Shown piece after piece: positions 9,195-17,690 of a DNA stretch of 64,000 nt (position 1 is the stretch's first letter; each line of letters begins with the position of its first letter). The stretch spans positions 110,782 to 174,781 of the forward strand of contig DATELA010000024.1 of assembly GCA_035277145.1 (NCBI GenBank), written 5' to 3'. A program made the translations under genes and the position numbers. The notes under the pieces are model-generated. The model searched no databases and was not told the DNA's origin. It was given only the letters and a program-made list of their open reading frames with translations. The stretch is from DASRAP01 sp035277145. Its GTDB lineage: Bacteria; Gemmatimonadota; Gemmatimonadetes; Gemmatimonadales; Gemmatimonadaceae.

Positions 9195-10547
9195 ATGGTC
9201 ACGAGCCGCTACACGCAGCCTGTTCCGCTCCGCGCGCTCGGCATTTCGCTGAGCGCGCTTGTCGTTCCGGTGGCGGCAGCGTTCTATGCGCCGACGTGGA
9301 CGAACTCGGGCGTTGGTATGCTGGTGTGGCTCACCGGCCTCGTGCCCGTGTTCGTACTCGCATACTATCGCGGCGTCGGGGGCGTGTTGGTTGGTGTCGC
9401 TGCCACGTGCATCGCTGCGGCCACGACGTATGCGATCATTGTCGCGTTTGACATTGTCGAGCCGCGCTGGCGCGAGCTGATAGCAACGGGAGTCGTGTTC
9501 GCGTCCGTTGCGGCTGCAACAGCGACGCTATCGGGTGTGCTGCGCGGTGAACGCGACGCGGCTGAATCGATGGCGTTGCTCGATCGTCTCACCGAACTCC
9601 CGAATCGTCGCCATGCCGAGGTCTCGCTCGAACGCGAGTTTGCCGCGGCGGAGCGCGGGCGCGAACTGTCTGTGGTGATGTTCGATTTGGACCGGTTCAA
9701 ACAAGTCAATGATCTGCACGGGCACGCAGCGGGCGACCAAACACTCAAAGCGTTCGCGAACGTGCTGCGCGCAAATACACGCAAATCAGATCTCACAGCG
9801 CGCTTCGGTGGCGAAGAGTTCGTGGCTATCCTGCCCGATACGCCATCGCAGCACGCGGTGTTCTTCGCGCAGCGCGTGCTGACGCGTATCCGCGAACTGG
9901 AATTACCGTGGGGACGGCAAACCGTCAGCGCCGGTGTCGCCGGCTATCAAAAGGGGATGGGTTCGCACGAGCTACTGTTGAGCGCGGCCGATCGCGCTTT
10001 GTATCGCGCGAAGCAGGGCGGGCGCGACATGATCGTCACGGCCCATCCACAAGAACCACAGCACACGCCGCCCCCTGAAACGCGGCGTGCCTCCCAGCAA
10101 GTGCCCGCGGTTGCGCCAACCGCACCGCCACCTCCTCCGCCCGTTACCGCGGCACGCGAAACTCCGCTGATCTACGTCGTGGATGACGACGACGCGGTGC
10201 GCAGTGTGGTGCGCCGCTTTCTCGTCGGCAACGGCTATTCGGTGTGGGACACGGGCGACCCGCTCGAAGCGATTCGGCAGTACACGTCAATGCCTGTTCC
10301 AAATCGCCCGGAGCTGATTGTCTCCGACGTCATCATGCCGCCAATGAGCGGGATGCGCATGATCGATCAGATCTCGCAGATCGCACCGCACGTGAAAGTC
10401 ATCTACATGTCGGGTTACGTGCAGAGCAAGATCTCGGTGAGGGAGACCTCGGGCTCAGTCATCACGTTTCTCGAGAAGCCGCTCAACATCGACGAACTAT
10501 TGAAGGCGGTCGCCGGAGCAGTGCCGGCGCAAGGACAGAAGGCCTAA
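9195..10547 (+). CDS. Membrane diguanylate cyclase with C-terminal receiver domain
   Basis: The 450-residue protein probably makes cyclic-di-GMP. Residues 12-115 hold three to four hydrophobic segments. A GGDEF domain follows, with active-site GGEEF at 205-209 and an intact inhibitory RxxD (RKSD, 196-199) five residues upstream. A proline-rich linker (285-318) leads to a response-regulator receiver domain with Asp330/331, phospho-acceptor Asp378 and Lys428. The receiver follows the output domain, the reverse of PleD or WspR. No kinase is adjacent. The gene converges on the MATE gene with two bases between their stops. Confidence 0.9.
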   Translation: MVTSRYTQPVPLRALGISLSALVVPVAAAFYAPTWTNSGVGMLVWLTGLVPVFVLAYYRGVGGVLVGVAATCIAAATTYAIIVAFDIVEPRWRELIATGVVFASVAAATATLSGVLRGERDAAESMALLDRLTELPNRRHAEVSLEREFAAAERGRELSVVMFDLDRFKQVNDLHGHAAGDQTLKAFANVLRANTRKSDLTARFGGEEFVAILPDTPSQHAVFFAQRVLTRIRELELPWGRQTVSAGVAGYQKGMGSHELLLSAADRALYRAKQGGRDMIVTAHPQEPQHTPPPETRRASQQVPAVAPTAPPPPPPVTAARETPLIYVVDDDDAVRSVVRRFLVGNGYSVWDTGDPLEAIRQYTSMPVPNRPELIVSDVIMPPMSGMRMIDQISQIAPHVKVIYMSGYVQSKISVRETSGSVITFLEKPLNIDELLKAVAGAVPAQGQKA

Positions 10548-10549
10548 CG

Positions 10550-11953
10550 CTACGCGCGTGCGCGGCCGCCGTCGATATCGACGGCAATGTTCCGCCACTT
10601 GCCCTGATTGAACCGCATGATGCTGAGTCCGCACCGCATCATGTGCCCTGCAAGAATCGCGAGCCAAATATGAATTGGCGCAAGCGTTCCCGTTTGTTGT
10701 ATGACGAAACAAATCCCCAACGGGACGAAGATTTGCGACACGACGGAGATGTAGAGCGGGCTCTTGGTGTCGCCTGTGCCCTGCAGACCGCCGGTGTATG
10801 TGAGCGCGACGGCGATGAACAGACCCGACACGCTGAGCACGCGTAACAGCTGGGCGCCAAGATCGACCACCAACGCATCGTTCATGCCGAACACGGCGAG
10901 CAATTGGCGCGGAATGAGTAAGAACGCAGCGCCGAGTACCGCAGCGCCGATCAGACCAAATCGTGCAGCGACGCGCACGCCTTCAACGGCGCGCTCCGGT
11001 TTACCCGCGCCAAGATTCTGACCTGCGATCGCGGCGGCCGCGCCAAGCAGACCCGTGGCCGTCCATGTGACGAACGAAAAGAGCTGTGTATAGGAGACCG
11101 CGTATGCAGCCTGCGTTTCAGCGCCATGCGCAACCGATCCAATGAACGAAAACAAAAACACGCCACCCACGTTCATCGCGATGCCTTGAATGCCCGTCGG
11201 GAGTCCAAAGCGGAACAGTGAACGAATGATCTGCCAGTCGGGTGCGAATCCATGATGACGCGGAAACGACACCACCCATCCGCCGCTCCACAATTTCCAG
11301 AGCGAATACACACCGACGAGGCCGAACGCAATCGAAGTACCCATCGCAGCGCCAGCCGTGCCGTACTGCGGAATCAGGATGATGTTCAGGAGTGCGTTGA
11401 GGATCGTGGTGAGAATGCCCAGGATCATCGGCGTTCGCGCATCGCCCGCCGCGCGCAACGCGCCGCTCAACATGAAAAACACCATCATGCCGCTGCTGAA
11501 CACGAAAAGAATGCGCAGGAACGGCAGCGCTTCCGCTTGCACCTCAGGTGTCGCGTTCATGAAGTCGAGCAGGTACGGCGACAACACGTAACCCAACGGC
11601 GCAAGCACACCGAGCGATAATCCAATCGATGTGATGAATGCCTGATACACGGTGCGATCGACTTTGTCTTCGTCGCCCGCGCCGGCGAACCGCGCCACCA
11701 GCACGCTCATGCCGGTGAACAGCGACATCATGAACACGATCACGATGATGAAGATCTGCCAGCCCGCTCCGATCGCGGCGTTCGCCGTATAGCCGACGAT
11801 GTTTCCCGCGAGCGCGTGGTCCACCACGCCTTGCATGCCGCCGATGATGTTCGCCAGCATCGTGGGCCACGCCAGCTTCCACACCGCTGGTGTGAGCGCG
11901 CCGTCGATTATTGAGCGGTCATAGCTCTTCGACGGCCGTGTCGGAGTAGGCAC
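10550..11953 (-). CDS. MATE-family multidrug/metabolite exporter
   Basis: The 467-residue inner-membrane protein has about twelve hydrophobic segments in two similar halves, as in Na+ or H+ coupled MATE exporters. Family-like segments are LAWPTMLANIIGGMQGVVD near residue 30, the SLFTGMSVLVARFAGAG loop near 80, GALRAAGDARTPM near 165, and GLQGTGDTKSPL near 395 in the second half. The substrate cannot be told from sequence. It starts at GTG 11953. The permease gene upstream (12001-14439) is on the same strand 47 bases away, so the two may be co-transcribed. Confidence 0.9.
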   Translation of the reverse strand: MPTPTRPSKSYDRSIIDGALTPAVWKLAWPTMLANIIGGMQGVVDHALAGNIVGYTANAAIGAGWQIFIIVIVFMMSLFTGMSVLVARFAGAGDEDKVDRTVYQAFITSIGLSLGVLAPLGYVLSPYLLDFMNATPEVQAEALPFLRILFVFSSGMMVFFMLSGALRAAGDARTPMILGILTTILNALLNIILIPQYGTAGAAMGTSIAFGLVGVYSLWKLWSGGWVVSFPRHHGFAPDWQIIRSLFRFGLPTGIQGIAMNVGGVFLFSFIGSVAHGAETQAAYAVSYTQLFSFVTWTATGLLGAAAAIAGQNLGAGKPERAVEGVRVAARFGLIGAAVLGAAFLLIPRQLLAVFGMNDALVVDLGAQLLRVLSVSGLFIAVALTYTGGLQGTGDTKSPLYISVVSQIFVPLGICFVIQQTGTLAPIHIWLAILAGHMMRCGLSIMRFNQGKWRNIAVDIDGGRARA

Positions 11954-12000
11954 GGGGCGAATCTACTGCGCGGCGCGAACGCGAATCAGCTGTGCTTCGG

Positions 12001-14439
12001 CTATTGACGGCGCATGGCGATAGCCGGATCGATGCGCGCCGCTCGGCGCGCCGGCAGCCAACACGCGACCAAACCGATTGCGGTCATCGTGACTGCGACT
12101 CCGGCAAGCGTCAGCGGATCGTACGGCTCGACACCGAACAACAGGCCTTGAATGAACCGCGACGCGAGGACCGCACCTACCACGCCGACAATCAATCCAA
12201 CACCGAGCAGTACGCCGCCCTCTTTGATGATCATGCGCAGGACCTGCCCGCTATCCGCGCCAAGGCTCATCCGAATTCCAATTTCGTTCGTTCGCGCGCT
12301 CACCGAGAACGCGAGCACCCCGGCGATTCCGACAGCGGCGATGATCACCGCGAGAATGCTGAACGACGAGAGCAGGGCCGCGTTGAGACGTCGCGGTGCA
12401 ACGCTTTGATCGCGAATCTGCGACACCGTCAGCACGTTCTCGATGGGATCACTCGGCGCAATCGAACGAACAACCTTGGTCGCAGCCGGTGCCAAGCCCG
12501 ATGCATTACGCGTCGCGCGAACAACGAGCGTGCCGGCGAACGTCACTTCCTGCGCGAACGGCTGAAACAACGCGGGCGGTGCGGCAGCATCGAGGCCCCC
12601 GTCTTTCGTGTCAGCGACGACACCTACGACCGTGCGCCAATCCCCACTCACGGGAATGAAACGAAGTACATCACCGGTCCACGCTACACGCTGTCCGATC
12701 GGATCACGATCCGGGAACAAATGGTCCGCAAGCGTCTTGTTGAGAATGACAACGCGTTCGGCACCCCGAATATCGGTACTCAGAAACTCGCGGCCTTTGA
12801 GCAACGTGATGCCCGCCGCGCGGAAATACTCTGGGCTCGCGGTGCGATACTCGGCTTTGGGGATCGCTTCGCCGGACGCGAGCGTGCGACCTTCCGCTTT
12901 GAGATCCAGCTGGAATCCGCCCGAATTACGAAGCGGCACCACAGACCCAAGTCCCACGTCCGTGACGCCAGCAATACCCTGCAATTCCTGCCGCATACGA
13001 TCGTAAAGCGTTTTGATCGCGGTGTCGCTGCGCGTTTGTCCAAGCGGTACTTCCATCGTCAACACTTCTTCGGCGTTCAGTCCGTCGTCGACCTGCGAGA
13101 GGCGGAGCATTGTTCGCGTCAATAGTCCAGCACCGGCGAGCAACACCACGGACACAGCGATTTGCGCCACCACCAGCACGCGCTGCAAGCGCTGCCGGCG
13201 CAAGCTGCCACTCACGCGCGTAACGCCGGCCGTAATCCACGCACCCAGCGATCCTTCTTTCGCGAGCGTGGGCGCGAACGACAGCAGCACGGACACGATG
13301 AGCGTGAGCACGAGTGTGAACGTGAGCACGAGGCCGTCGAGCTGGATCTCATTCGCGCGCGGTGAAAAGCGCTCCGCGAACGAGACGAGCAGCGCGAGTC
13401 CGCTTCGTGCGATCACAAGACCGAGCGCCGCGCCGACGGACGCGAGCACCAGATTCTCCGCGAGCAGCAAGCGCCGAAGGCGCGCGGTGCCGGCGCCGAG
13501 CGCGGCGCGCACCACAAGCTCGTGTTCGCGGCGCACGCTGCGCATCAAGGTGAGGTTTGCGACGTTCGCGGCGGAGATGATCATCACGAAGGCCGCGGCC
13601 GCCATCAACAACCACAACGTCAGCCGCGCACGCTCGCCGAGGATTTCCTGAAACGGTGTGAGGGTGACTTTGTATCCTGAGCCCGGATCGTATGCGTCGG
13701 GATGATCTTTCTGCACAATCGCGCGAATGCCGGCGACTTCGCTGCGCGCTTGCTGCACCGTTGCGTTCGGCGCCAGGCGCGCGATCATTTCAGTCATCCG
13801 GTGCGTGCGGCCATGCTCCATCATCGCGCTCGTATGGTGCTCGCTGATCACCATGTTCATGATCGCGTCGATGCGATTCGGGAAGTACGGCGCAGGTTCG
13901 ATCACGCCAACGATTTCTACGGCGCGCCCATCGACCCGGGCGGTTTTCCCGACAACGCCCGTGTCGCCGCCAAACCGAGACATCCAGTAGTCGTGCGTCA
14001 GCATCAACACCGGGTCAACGCTCTTTCCGTCGTCGCGACTGTTCAACGTTCTCCCGAGCTGCGCGCGGAGCCCCATCACCTCGAAATAGTTGCCCGTAAC
14101 CAGGCCGATGTTCATGCGCACCGCGTCGCCCTGGCCCTCGAGCGTGAGCGCGATCTGGGAGTACTCGGCGATCCCGCTCATCGTTTTTGTAGCGTTGCGG
14201 AAATCGAGAATCTCGGGCACAGAGAACAGGACGTTGCTCTGCGTCGAATTCGACTGGCGCAAATACATCAGGCGGTCGCCGTCGCGGTGCGGCAGCGGTT
14301 TGAGTAACACGCCGCGCACGACACTGAAGATTGCGGTATTCGCGCCGATGCCGAGTCCGAGCGTGAGCACGACGGCGATGGCGAATCCCGGTGCGCGAAC
14401 GAGCGAGCGGACGGCGTATTTGAAGTCGCGTGTCAACAT
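12001..14439 (-). CDS. MacB-like large permease without ATPase (ADOP family)
   Basis: The 812-residue membrane protein has two MacB/FtsX permease modules in one chain, the layout called acidobacterial duplicated orphan permease. It begins MLTRDFKYAVRSLVRAPGF, then a helix VVLTLGLGIGANTAIFSVV and a large periplasmic MacB-type domain. Hydrophobic segments occur near 275-300, 325-345 and 365-390. A second periplasmic region and a final cluster of three helices follow, ending in LPARRAARIDPAIAMR. No ATP-binding gene lies nearby, hence orphan. The role (export, envelope or antibiotic response) is not known. The start ATG matches the family N-terminus. Confidence 0.88.
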   Translation of the reverse strand: MLTRDFKYAVRSLVRAPGFAIAVVLTLGLGIGANTAIFSVVRGVLLKPLPHRDGDRLMYLRQSNSTQSNVLFSVPEILDFRNATKTMSGIAEYSQIALTLEGQGDAVRMNIGLVTGNYFEVMGLRAQLGRTLNSRDDGKSVDPVLMLTHDYWMSRFGGDTGVVGKTARVDGRAVEIVGVIEPAPYFPNRIDAIMNMVISEHHTSAMMEHGRTHRMTEMIARLAPNATVQQARSEVAGIRAIVQKDHPDAYDPGSGYKVTLTPFQEILGERARLTLWLLMAAAAFVMIISAANVANLTLMRSVRREHELVVRAALGAGTARLRRLLLAENLVLASVGAALGLVIARSGLALLVSFAERFSPRANEIQLDGLVLTFTLVLTLIVSVLLSFAPTLAKEGSLGAWITAGVTRVSGSLRRQRLQRVLVVAQIAVSVVLLAGAGLLTRTMLRLSQVDDGLNAEEVLTMEVPLGQTRSDTAIKTLYDRMRQELQGIAGVTDVGLGSVVPLRNSGGFQLDLKAEGRTLASGEAIPKAEYRTASPEYFRAAGITLLKGREFLSTDIRGAERVVILNKTLADHLFPDRDPIGQRVAWTGDVLRFIPVSGDWRTVVGVVADTKDGGLDAAAPPALFQPFAQEVTFAGTLVVRATRNASGLAPAATKVVRSIAPSDPIENVLTVSQIRDQSVAPRRLNAALLSSFSILAVIIAAVGIAGVLAFSVSARTNEIGIRMSLGADSGQVLRMIIKEGGVLLGVGLIVGVVGAVLASRFIQGLLFGVEPYDPLTLAGVAVTMTAIGLVACWLPARRAARIDPAIAMRRQ

Positions 14440-14583
14440 GGGCTAGGAAGGTGGGGCGTCCAACGGAGCGAAGGTAGGGGTGAGGGACGGACTGGCCCGC
14501 TTGGCGTGGGCATCCGGTCTCTCGAAAGGATTAGACGGGGGCACAGGCCAAAACTCATCGGTGACCCTCAGCCCCGGCCGACG

Positions 14584-15924
14584 CTACGCCGATGCCCGAA
14601 GACAGCCTTCTACTGCCTCGGCAATTGCCAGCGTCCGGGAGTCGGCCATGGTTTCGCCGACGAGCATCAGTCCCATTGGCAGTTCCTCCGGCCGATGCAT
14701 GGGGATGCTAACGGCACATCGGTCGAAAAAGTTGACCAGGCTGGTATTGCGTAGCGTCAGCGCATTGGCGGACGTCCACCCCCGCGGCGACTCCACATCC
14801 GCAAATCGCGGCGCCACGGTCGCCATTGTGGGCATGACCAACGCGTCATACTCCGCGGAGCGCTTGTTCGCGTCGGTAATGAGTCCCGTCCGCGCGAGCA
14901 GCAGCGCTTTGTATTGGGCATCCGTCATGCGGCGTCCAATCTCGAGTCGCGCGCGCACGTTCGGGTCGTAGCCGTCGAAGGCACCACCGGACAACCGCGC
15001 ATGAACAGCGTACGCCTCAGCATTTGCGATCGTTCCGTCTATCGATAGTTCGCGCACGCGCGTGAACTCCGGGAAGAGAACCGGCTGAATCGATACGCTG
15101 GCGCGCTCGAGCGCGGCGATTGCGCGGTTGAATGCAGCGTTCACCGAGGGTTCGAGATCTTCAAACACAACGTCGGCCGGCACGGCGAGTCGCAGTGCGT
15201 CGAGTGAAATCGACGCATGCACATTTGTTGGCGCGTCAGCAATGATTCGATCAACGATCGCGCAACATCCGACAGAATTCGCGATCGGTCCGACGCTGTC
15301 CAGCGTCGGTGCGAGCGGGAACGCACCGGTGAGCGTGATGCGACGTTGCGTTGGTTTCAATCCGACGACGCCGCAGAACGCGGCCGGAATTCGAGTGGAG
15401 CCGCCCGTGTCGGTACCAAGTCCCATTGCGACCTGACCTCGTGCGACGGACACGGCCGCGCCCGAACTGGAACCGCCGGGGACGCGCGATGCATCGCGCG
15501 GATTCGCGAGGCGTGGCAAATGCGGGTTTGTGCCGAGACCGGAGAAGGCGAACTCACTCATGTGTGTCCGCCCGACGATGACCGCGCCCGCAGCGCGTAG
15601 TCGTGCGATCACTGGTGCGTCTTCAGTTGCGGCGGGTGCTCCACGCAACACGTGCGATCCCGCGGGAGTGGGCTGGCCGCGTACGTCGAACAAATCCTTG
15701 ATCGAGATCGGGATCCCTTCAAGCGGCGAGCGCACGGTCCCGGCGGCACGCAGGGTATCGCTCTGGCGCGCAGCGGAGCGCGCTTGTTCTTCGTACAGGC
15801 GCGTGAACGCGGAGCTGTCCCGCGAAATGGCTTCGAGCGACTCATCAATGAGCGCTTCGCTTGTCACGGCACCGCGTGACAGCTCACGCGCCAGGTCGGC
15901 GATGGTGCGGCCGGCTAGCGCCAT
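14584..15924 (-). CDS. Amidase-signature family hydrolase
   Basis: The 446-residue protein hydrolyses an unidentified amide with the Ser-cisSer-Lys triad. Visible residues are Lys76 in GIPISIKDLFD, the cis-serine in VPGGSSSGAAVSVA (about 152-154) and nucleophile Ser176 in GTDTGGSTRIPA. The length and start ALAGRTIADLARELSRG are close to GatA-like amidases. It lacks neighbours gatB and gatC, so a tRNA amidotransferase role is not supported. ATG 15924 has GAGGA five bases upstream; an in-frame extension to 16077 would run into the divergent sigma-factor gene and looks non-coding. Confidence 0.88.
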   Translation of the reverse strand: MALAGRTIADLARELSRGAVTSEALIDESLEAISRDSSAFTRLYEEQARSAARQSDTLRAAGTVRSPLEGIPISIKDLFDVRGQPTPAGSHVLRGAPAATEDAPVIARLRAAGAVIVGRTHMSEFAFSGLGTNPHLPRLANPRDASRVPGGSSSGAAVSVARGQVAMGLGTDTGGSTRIPAAFCGVVGLKPTQRRITLTGAFPLAPTLDSVGPIANSVGCCAIVDRIIADAPTNVHASISLDALRLAVPADVVFEDLEPSVNAAFNRAIAALERASVSIQPVLFPEFTRVRELSIDGTIANAEAYAVHARLSGGAFDGYDPNVRARLEIGRRMTDAQYKALLLARTGLITDANKRSAEYDALVMPTMATVAPRFADVESPRGWTSANALTLRNTSLVNFFDRCAVSIPMHRPEELPMGLMLVGETMADSRTLAIAEAVEGCLRASA

Positions 15925-16039
15925 GCGTTCCTCGAGCGGGATCTGGCGGCGTACACGGCCGAACGATATGACTGGCCGCGCACGCTCGCCACGGCTCGCG
16001 GCCAACGTCCGTGGGTTTTCGCGAGTTGATGTGTCATAG

Positions 16040-16591
16040 GTGCAGACCACCAACGGTGCAATGCGTCGTCCAGTCACGGGAGAGCAGTTGCGGGAGATCT
16101 ACCGCGCTACGATCGACGACCTGTACGCATATGCGTCCCGGCGGTGTGGTGGCGTTCGCGAGCTTGCCGAGGACGTCACGCAGGAGGTCTGGTTGCGGGC
16201 GGTTCGTGAGTGGCGACGGAAGGGAATTCCCGACGTTCCGCTTGCATGGCTGACGACGGTCGCGCGAAACCTGATTCTGAACCACCTGCGACGAAAAGAA
16301 TCGTTGTCGCTGGACGCCGTGTCGCCCACGGAAATACTCGCCGCCGTCGACGCGGACGAGTTGGGTGAATCGGCGGAGGTCGCAACAGTCGTGTCGCACG
16401 CGCTGGCGCGCATTCCGCCGGCGGAAGCGCAGCTGCTCGAAGCGTTTCACTACGAACGCTACAAAGTCGCACAACTCGCGCAGGCATACGGTACGTCCGA
16501 GCGCGCTATCGAAGGTCGATTGCGTCGTGCTCGGGAGCGCCTGCGACGCGAACTCGAAATCTCATTGAACGCACAGGGAGGACTCGCATGA
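16040..16591 (+). CDS. ECF-type RNA polymerase sigma factor
   Basis: The protein is about 183 residues with the two-domain ECF layout. Region 2 holds LYAYASRRCGGVRELAEDVTQEVWLRAVREW (given as positions 28-58) and the DNA-melting stretch around WLTTVARNLILNHLRR. Region 4 ends with the helix-turn-helix YKVAQLAQAYGTSERAIEGR. ATG 16061 is an alternative start; neither has a clear ribosome site. The gene is divergent from the amidase. It overlaps the next gene by four bases, so the downstream membrane protein is the likely anti-sigma partner. Target promoters are unknown. Confidence 0.88.
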   Translation: MQTTNGAMRRPVTGEQLREIYRATIDDLYAYASRRCGGVRELAEDVTQEVWLRAVREWRRKGIPDVPLAWLTTVARNLILNHLRRKESLSLDAVSPTEILAAVDADELGESAEVATVVSHALARIPPAEAQLLEAFHYERYKVAQLAQAYGTSERAIEGRLRRARERLRRELEISLNAQGGLA

Positions 16592-17526
16592 CACGACTTA
16601 CGGGATCCCACGCGCCGACGCCGGAGTTTCGCGCGGCGCTCGAGCAGGAAATCGTTGACGCATTTCGCCGCGAGGAACAGTTCGCGTCGACTTCGAAGTG
16701 GGCGCTCCGCGGACCGCGGCTTCGCACCGCCATGGCAATGGCGGCCGGGATGCTGCTCGCGGTCAGCACGCAGTTCGCGGCGGGGCAAGTGCAGGACGCG
16801 CGTCAGCGCGATTCGCTCGCCGCGGTGCTGGAAGCAAAGCAGGTGTTAACCAAGCTTCGGCTCGAACTCGCACGTCAAGACGCGACGCGTGCGCAGGAAT
16901 CCTTCAACGCGGGTGTCATCACCCGCGAAACGCTGCAGGCTGCGCAATCGGAACTTCGCGTGCTCGAGGCATCGCTCGCGCGCTTGCAACTCGACGTTGA
17001 AGAAGTGCGCGCATCTGCTGTGTCACCTCGCGACGAACTGTGGGCTCCCCTCGTAGGCTCGCGCGACTTTGTCAAGGAACGAATCGCACTCGACGCGGCC
17101 GTTGCCGAAGCGAAACTGCGCAGCGCCGAGAGCGCCGCCGCTGAAACAGAACGCCAGGTGCGCGTCGGCATTCTCACCCGTGCAGCGGCCGAAGAGGCGC
17201 GCGCACGCGTCGCCGATGCGACCAGCGACCTCGAACTCATCGCCGAACGGACGAAATTGCGTGATGAGTTTCTCCGCGAGCACCTGGCACCGGAGGAGGT
17301 CGCGCGGCGGCTTGACCGCCTGCAAATGAATCGCGCATTACGGCGAGCGGCGTTGCAGCTGCAGCGGGCGGTTGAACGGCTCAAGCTGGTCCGCGAACGC
17401 CGGGACGTTGGCGTCACGGCCGAGCTCGAAGTGAAGCGCGCGGAACTCGACGCGCTGCAATTGCAACTCGAACTCGAGCGGCTGCAGCGTCAGCTTGATG
17501 CGCTCGGAGCATCAATTCGACGCTAA
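16588..17526 (+). CDS. Membrane protein with long coiled coil, possible anti-sigma factor
   Basis: The 312-residue protein is coupled to the sigma-factor gene by an ATGA overlap. Residues 1-45 are charged and probably cytoplasmic. Residues 46-66 form one hydrophobic segment; the rest is Glu/Arg/Leu-rich and predicted helical coiled coil. The coiled coil has three spaced copies of a G-V/I-x-T turn, at 109 (GVIT), 194 (GILT) and 275 (GVTA), each followed by LxxAxxxL heptads. This resembles the helical turns of TolC-type proteins. No zinc-binding HxxxCxxC anti-sigma motif is seen. Sigma regulation is inferred only from gene order. Confidence 0.65.
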   Translation: MTRLTGSHAPTPEFRAALEQEIVDAFRREEQFASTSKWALRGPRLRTAMAMAAGMLLAVSTQFAAGQVQDARQRDSLAAVLEAKQVLTKLRLELARQDATRAQESFNAGVITRETLQAAQSELRVLEASLARLQLDVEEVRASAVSPRDELWAPLVGSRDFVKERIALDAAVAEAKLRSAESAAAETERQVRVGILTRAAAEEARARVADATSDLELIAERTKLRDEFLREHLAPEEVARRLDRLQMNRALRRAALQLQRAVERLKLVRERRDVGVTAELEVKRAELDALQLQLELERLQRQLDALGASIRR

Positions 17527-17534
17527 TGCAACGC

Positions 17535-17564
17535 GCGGCGGCGTGATACACAACACGCCGCCGC
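17535..17564 (+). terminator. Perfect 11-bp hairpin after the coiled-coil protein gene
   Basis: GCGGCGGCGTG (17535-17545) pairs with CACGCCGCCGC (17554-17564) around an eight-base loop. There is no long T-run, so it may stop transcription weakly or protect the mRNA 3' end. The rest of the gap up to 17690 shows nothing I can call. Confidence 0.5.
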
Positions 17565-17690
17565 ACCGCTTTGCAGCGTGCTGACCCGTTCATGACATAG
17601 CGCACGAAGGGCGGTCACCGCGGCGTGTAGGGGATTTCACCAATTTGCGCGCGCGAACGTCGCGCCAACCCCACCCGCTGAACGGCCGTC

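Noticed and set aside
11992..13125. Long open frame on the plus strand opposite the MacB-like permease
   Set aside because: The translation is rich in Arg, His and Asp without any family pattern. It is an antisense frame left open by the GC-rich codon use of the minus-strand gene.
12001..14439. Complete MacAB-type transporter
   Set aside because: No ATP-binding or membrane-fusion gene lies nearby; only the duplicated permease is present.
14440..14583. Promoter or small RNA between the amidase and permease genes
   Set aside because: I read the 144 bases on both strands and found no convincing -35/-10 pair, hairpin or small frame.
15925..16077. N-terminal extension of the amidase
   Set aside because: It would overlap the divergent sigma-factor start and lacks a ribosome site; ATG 15924 has GAGGA at good spacing.
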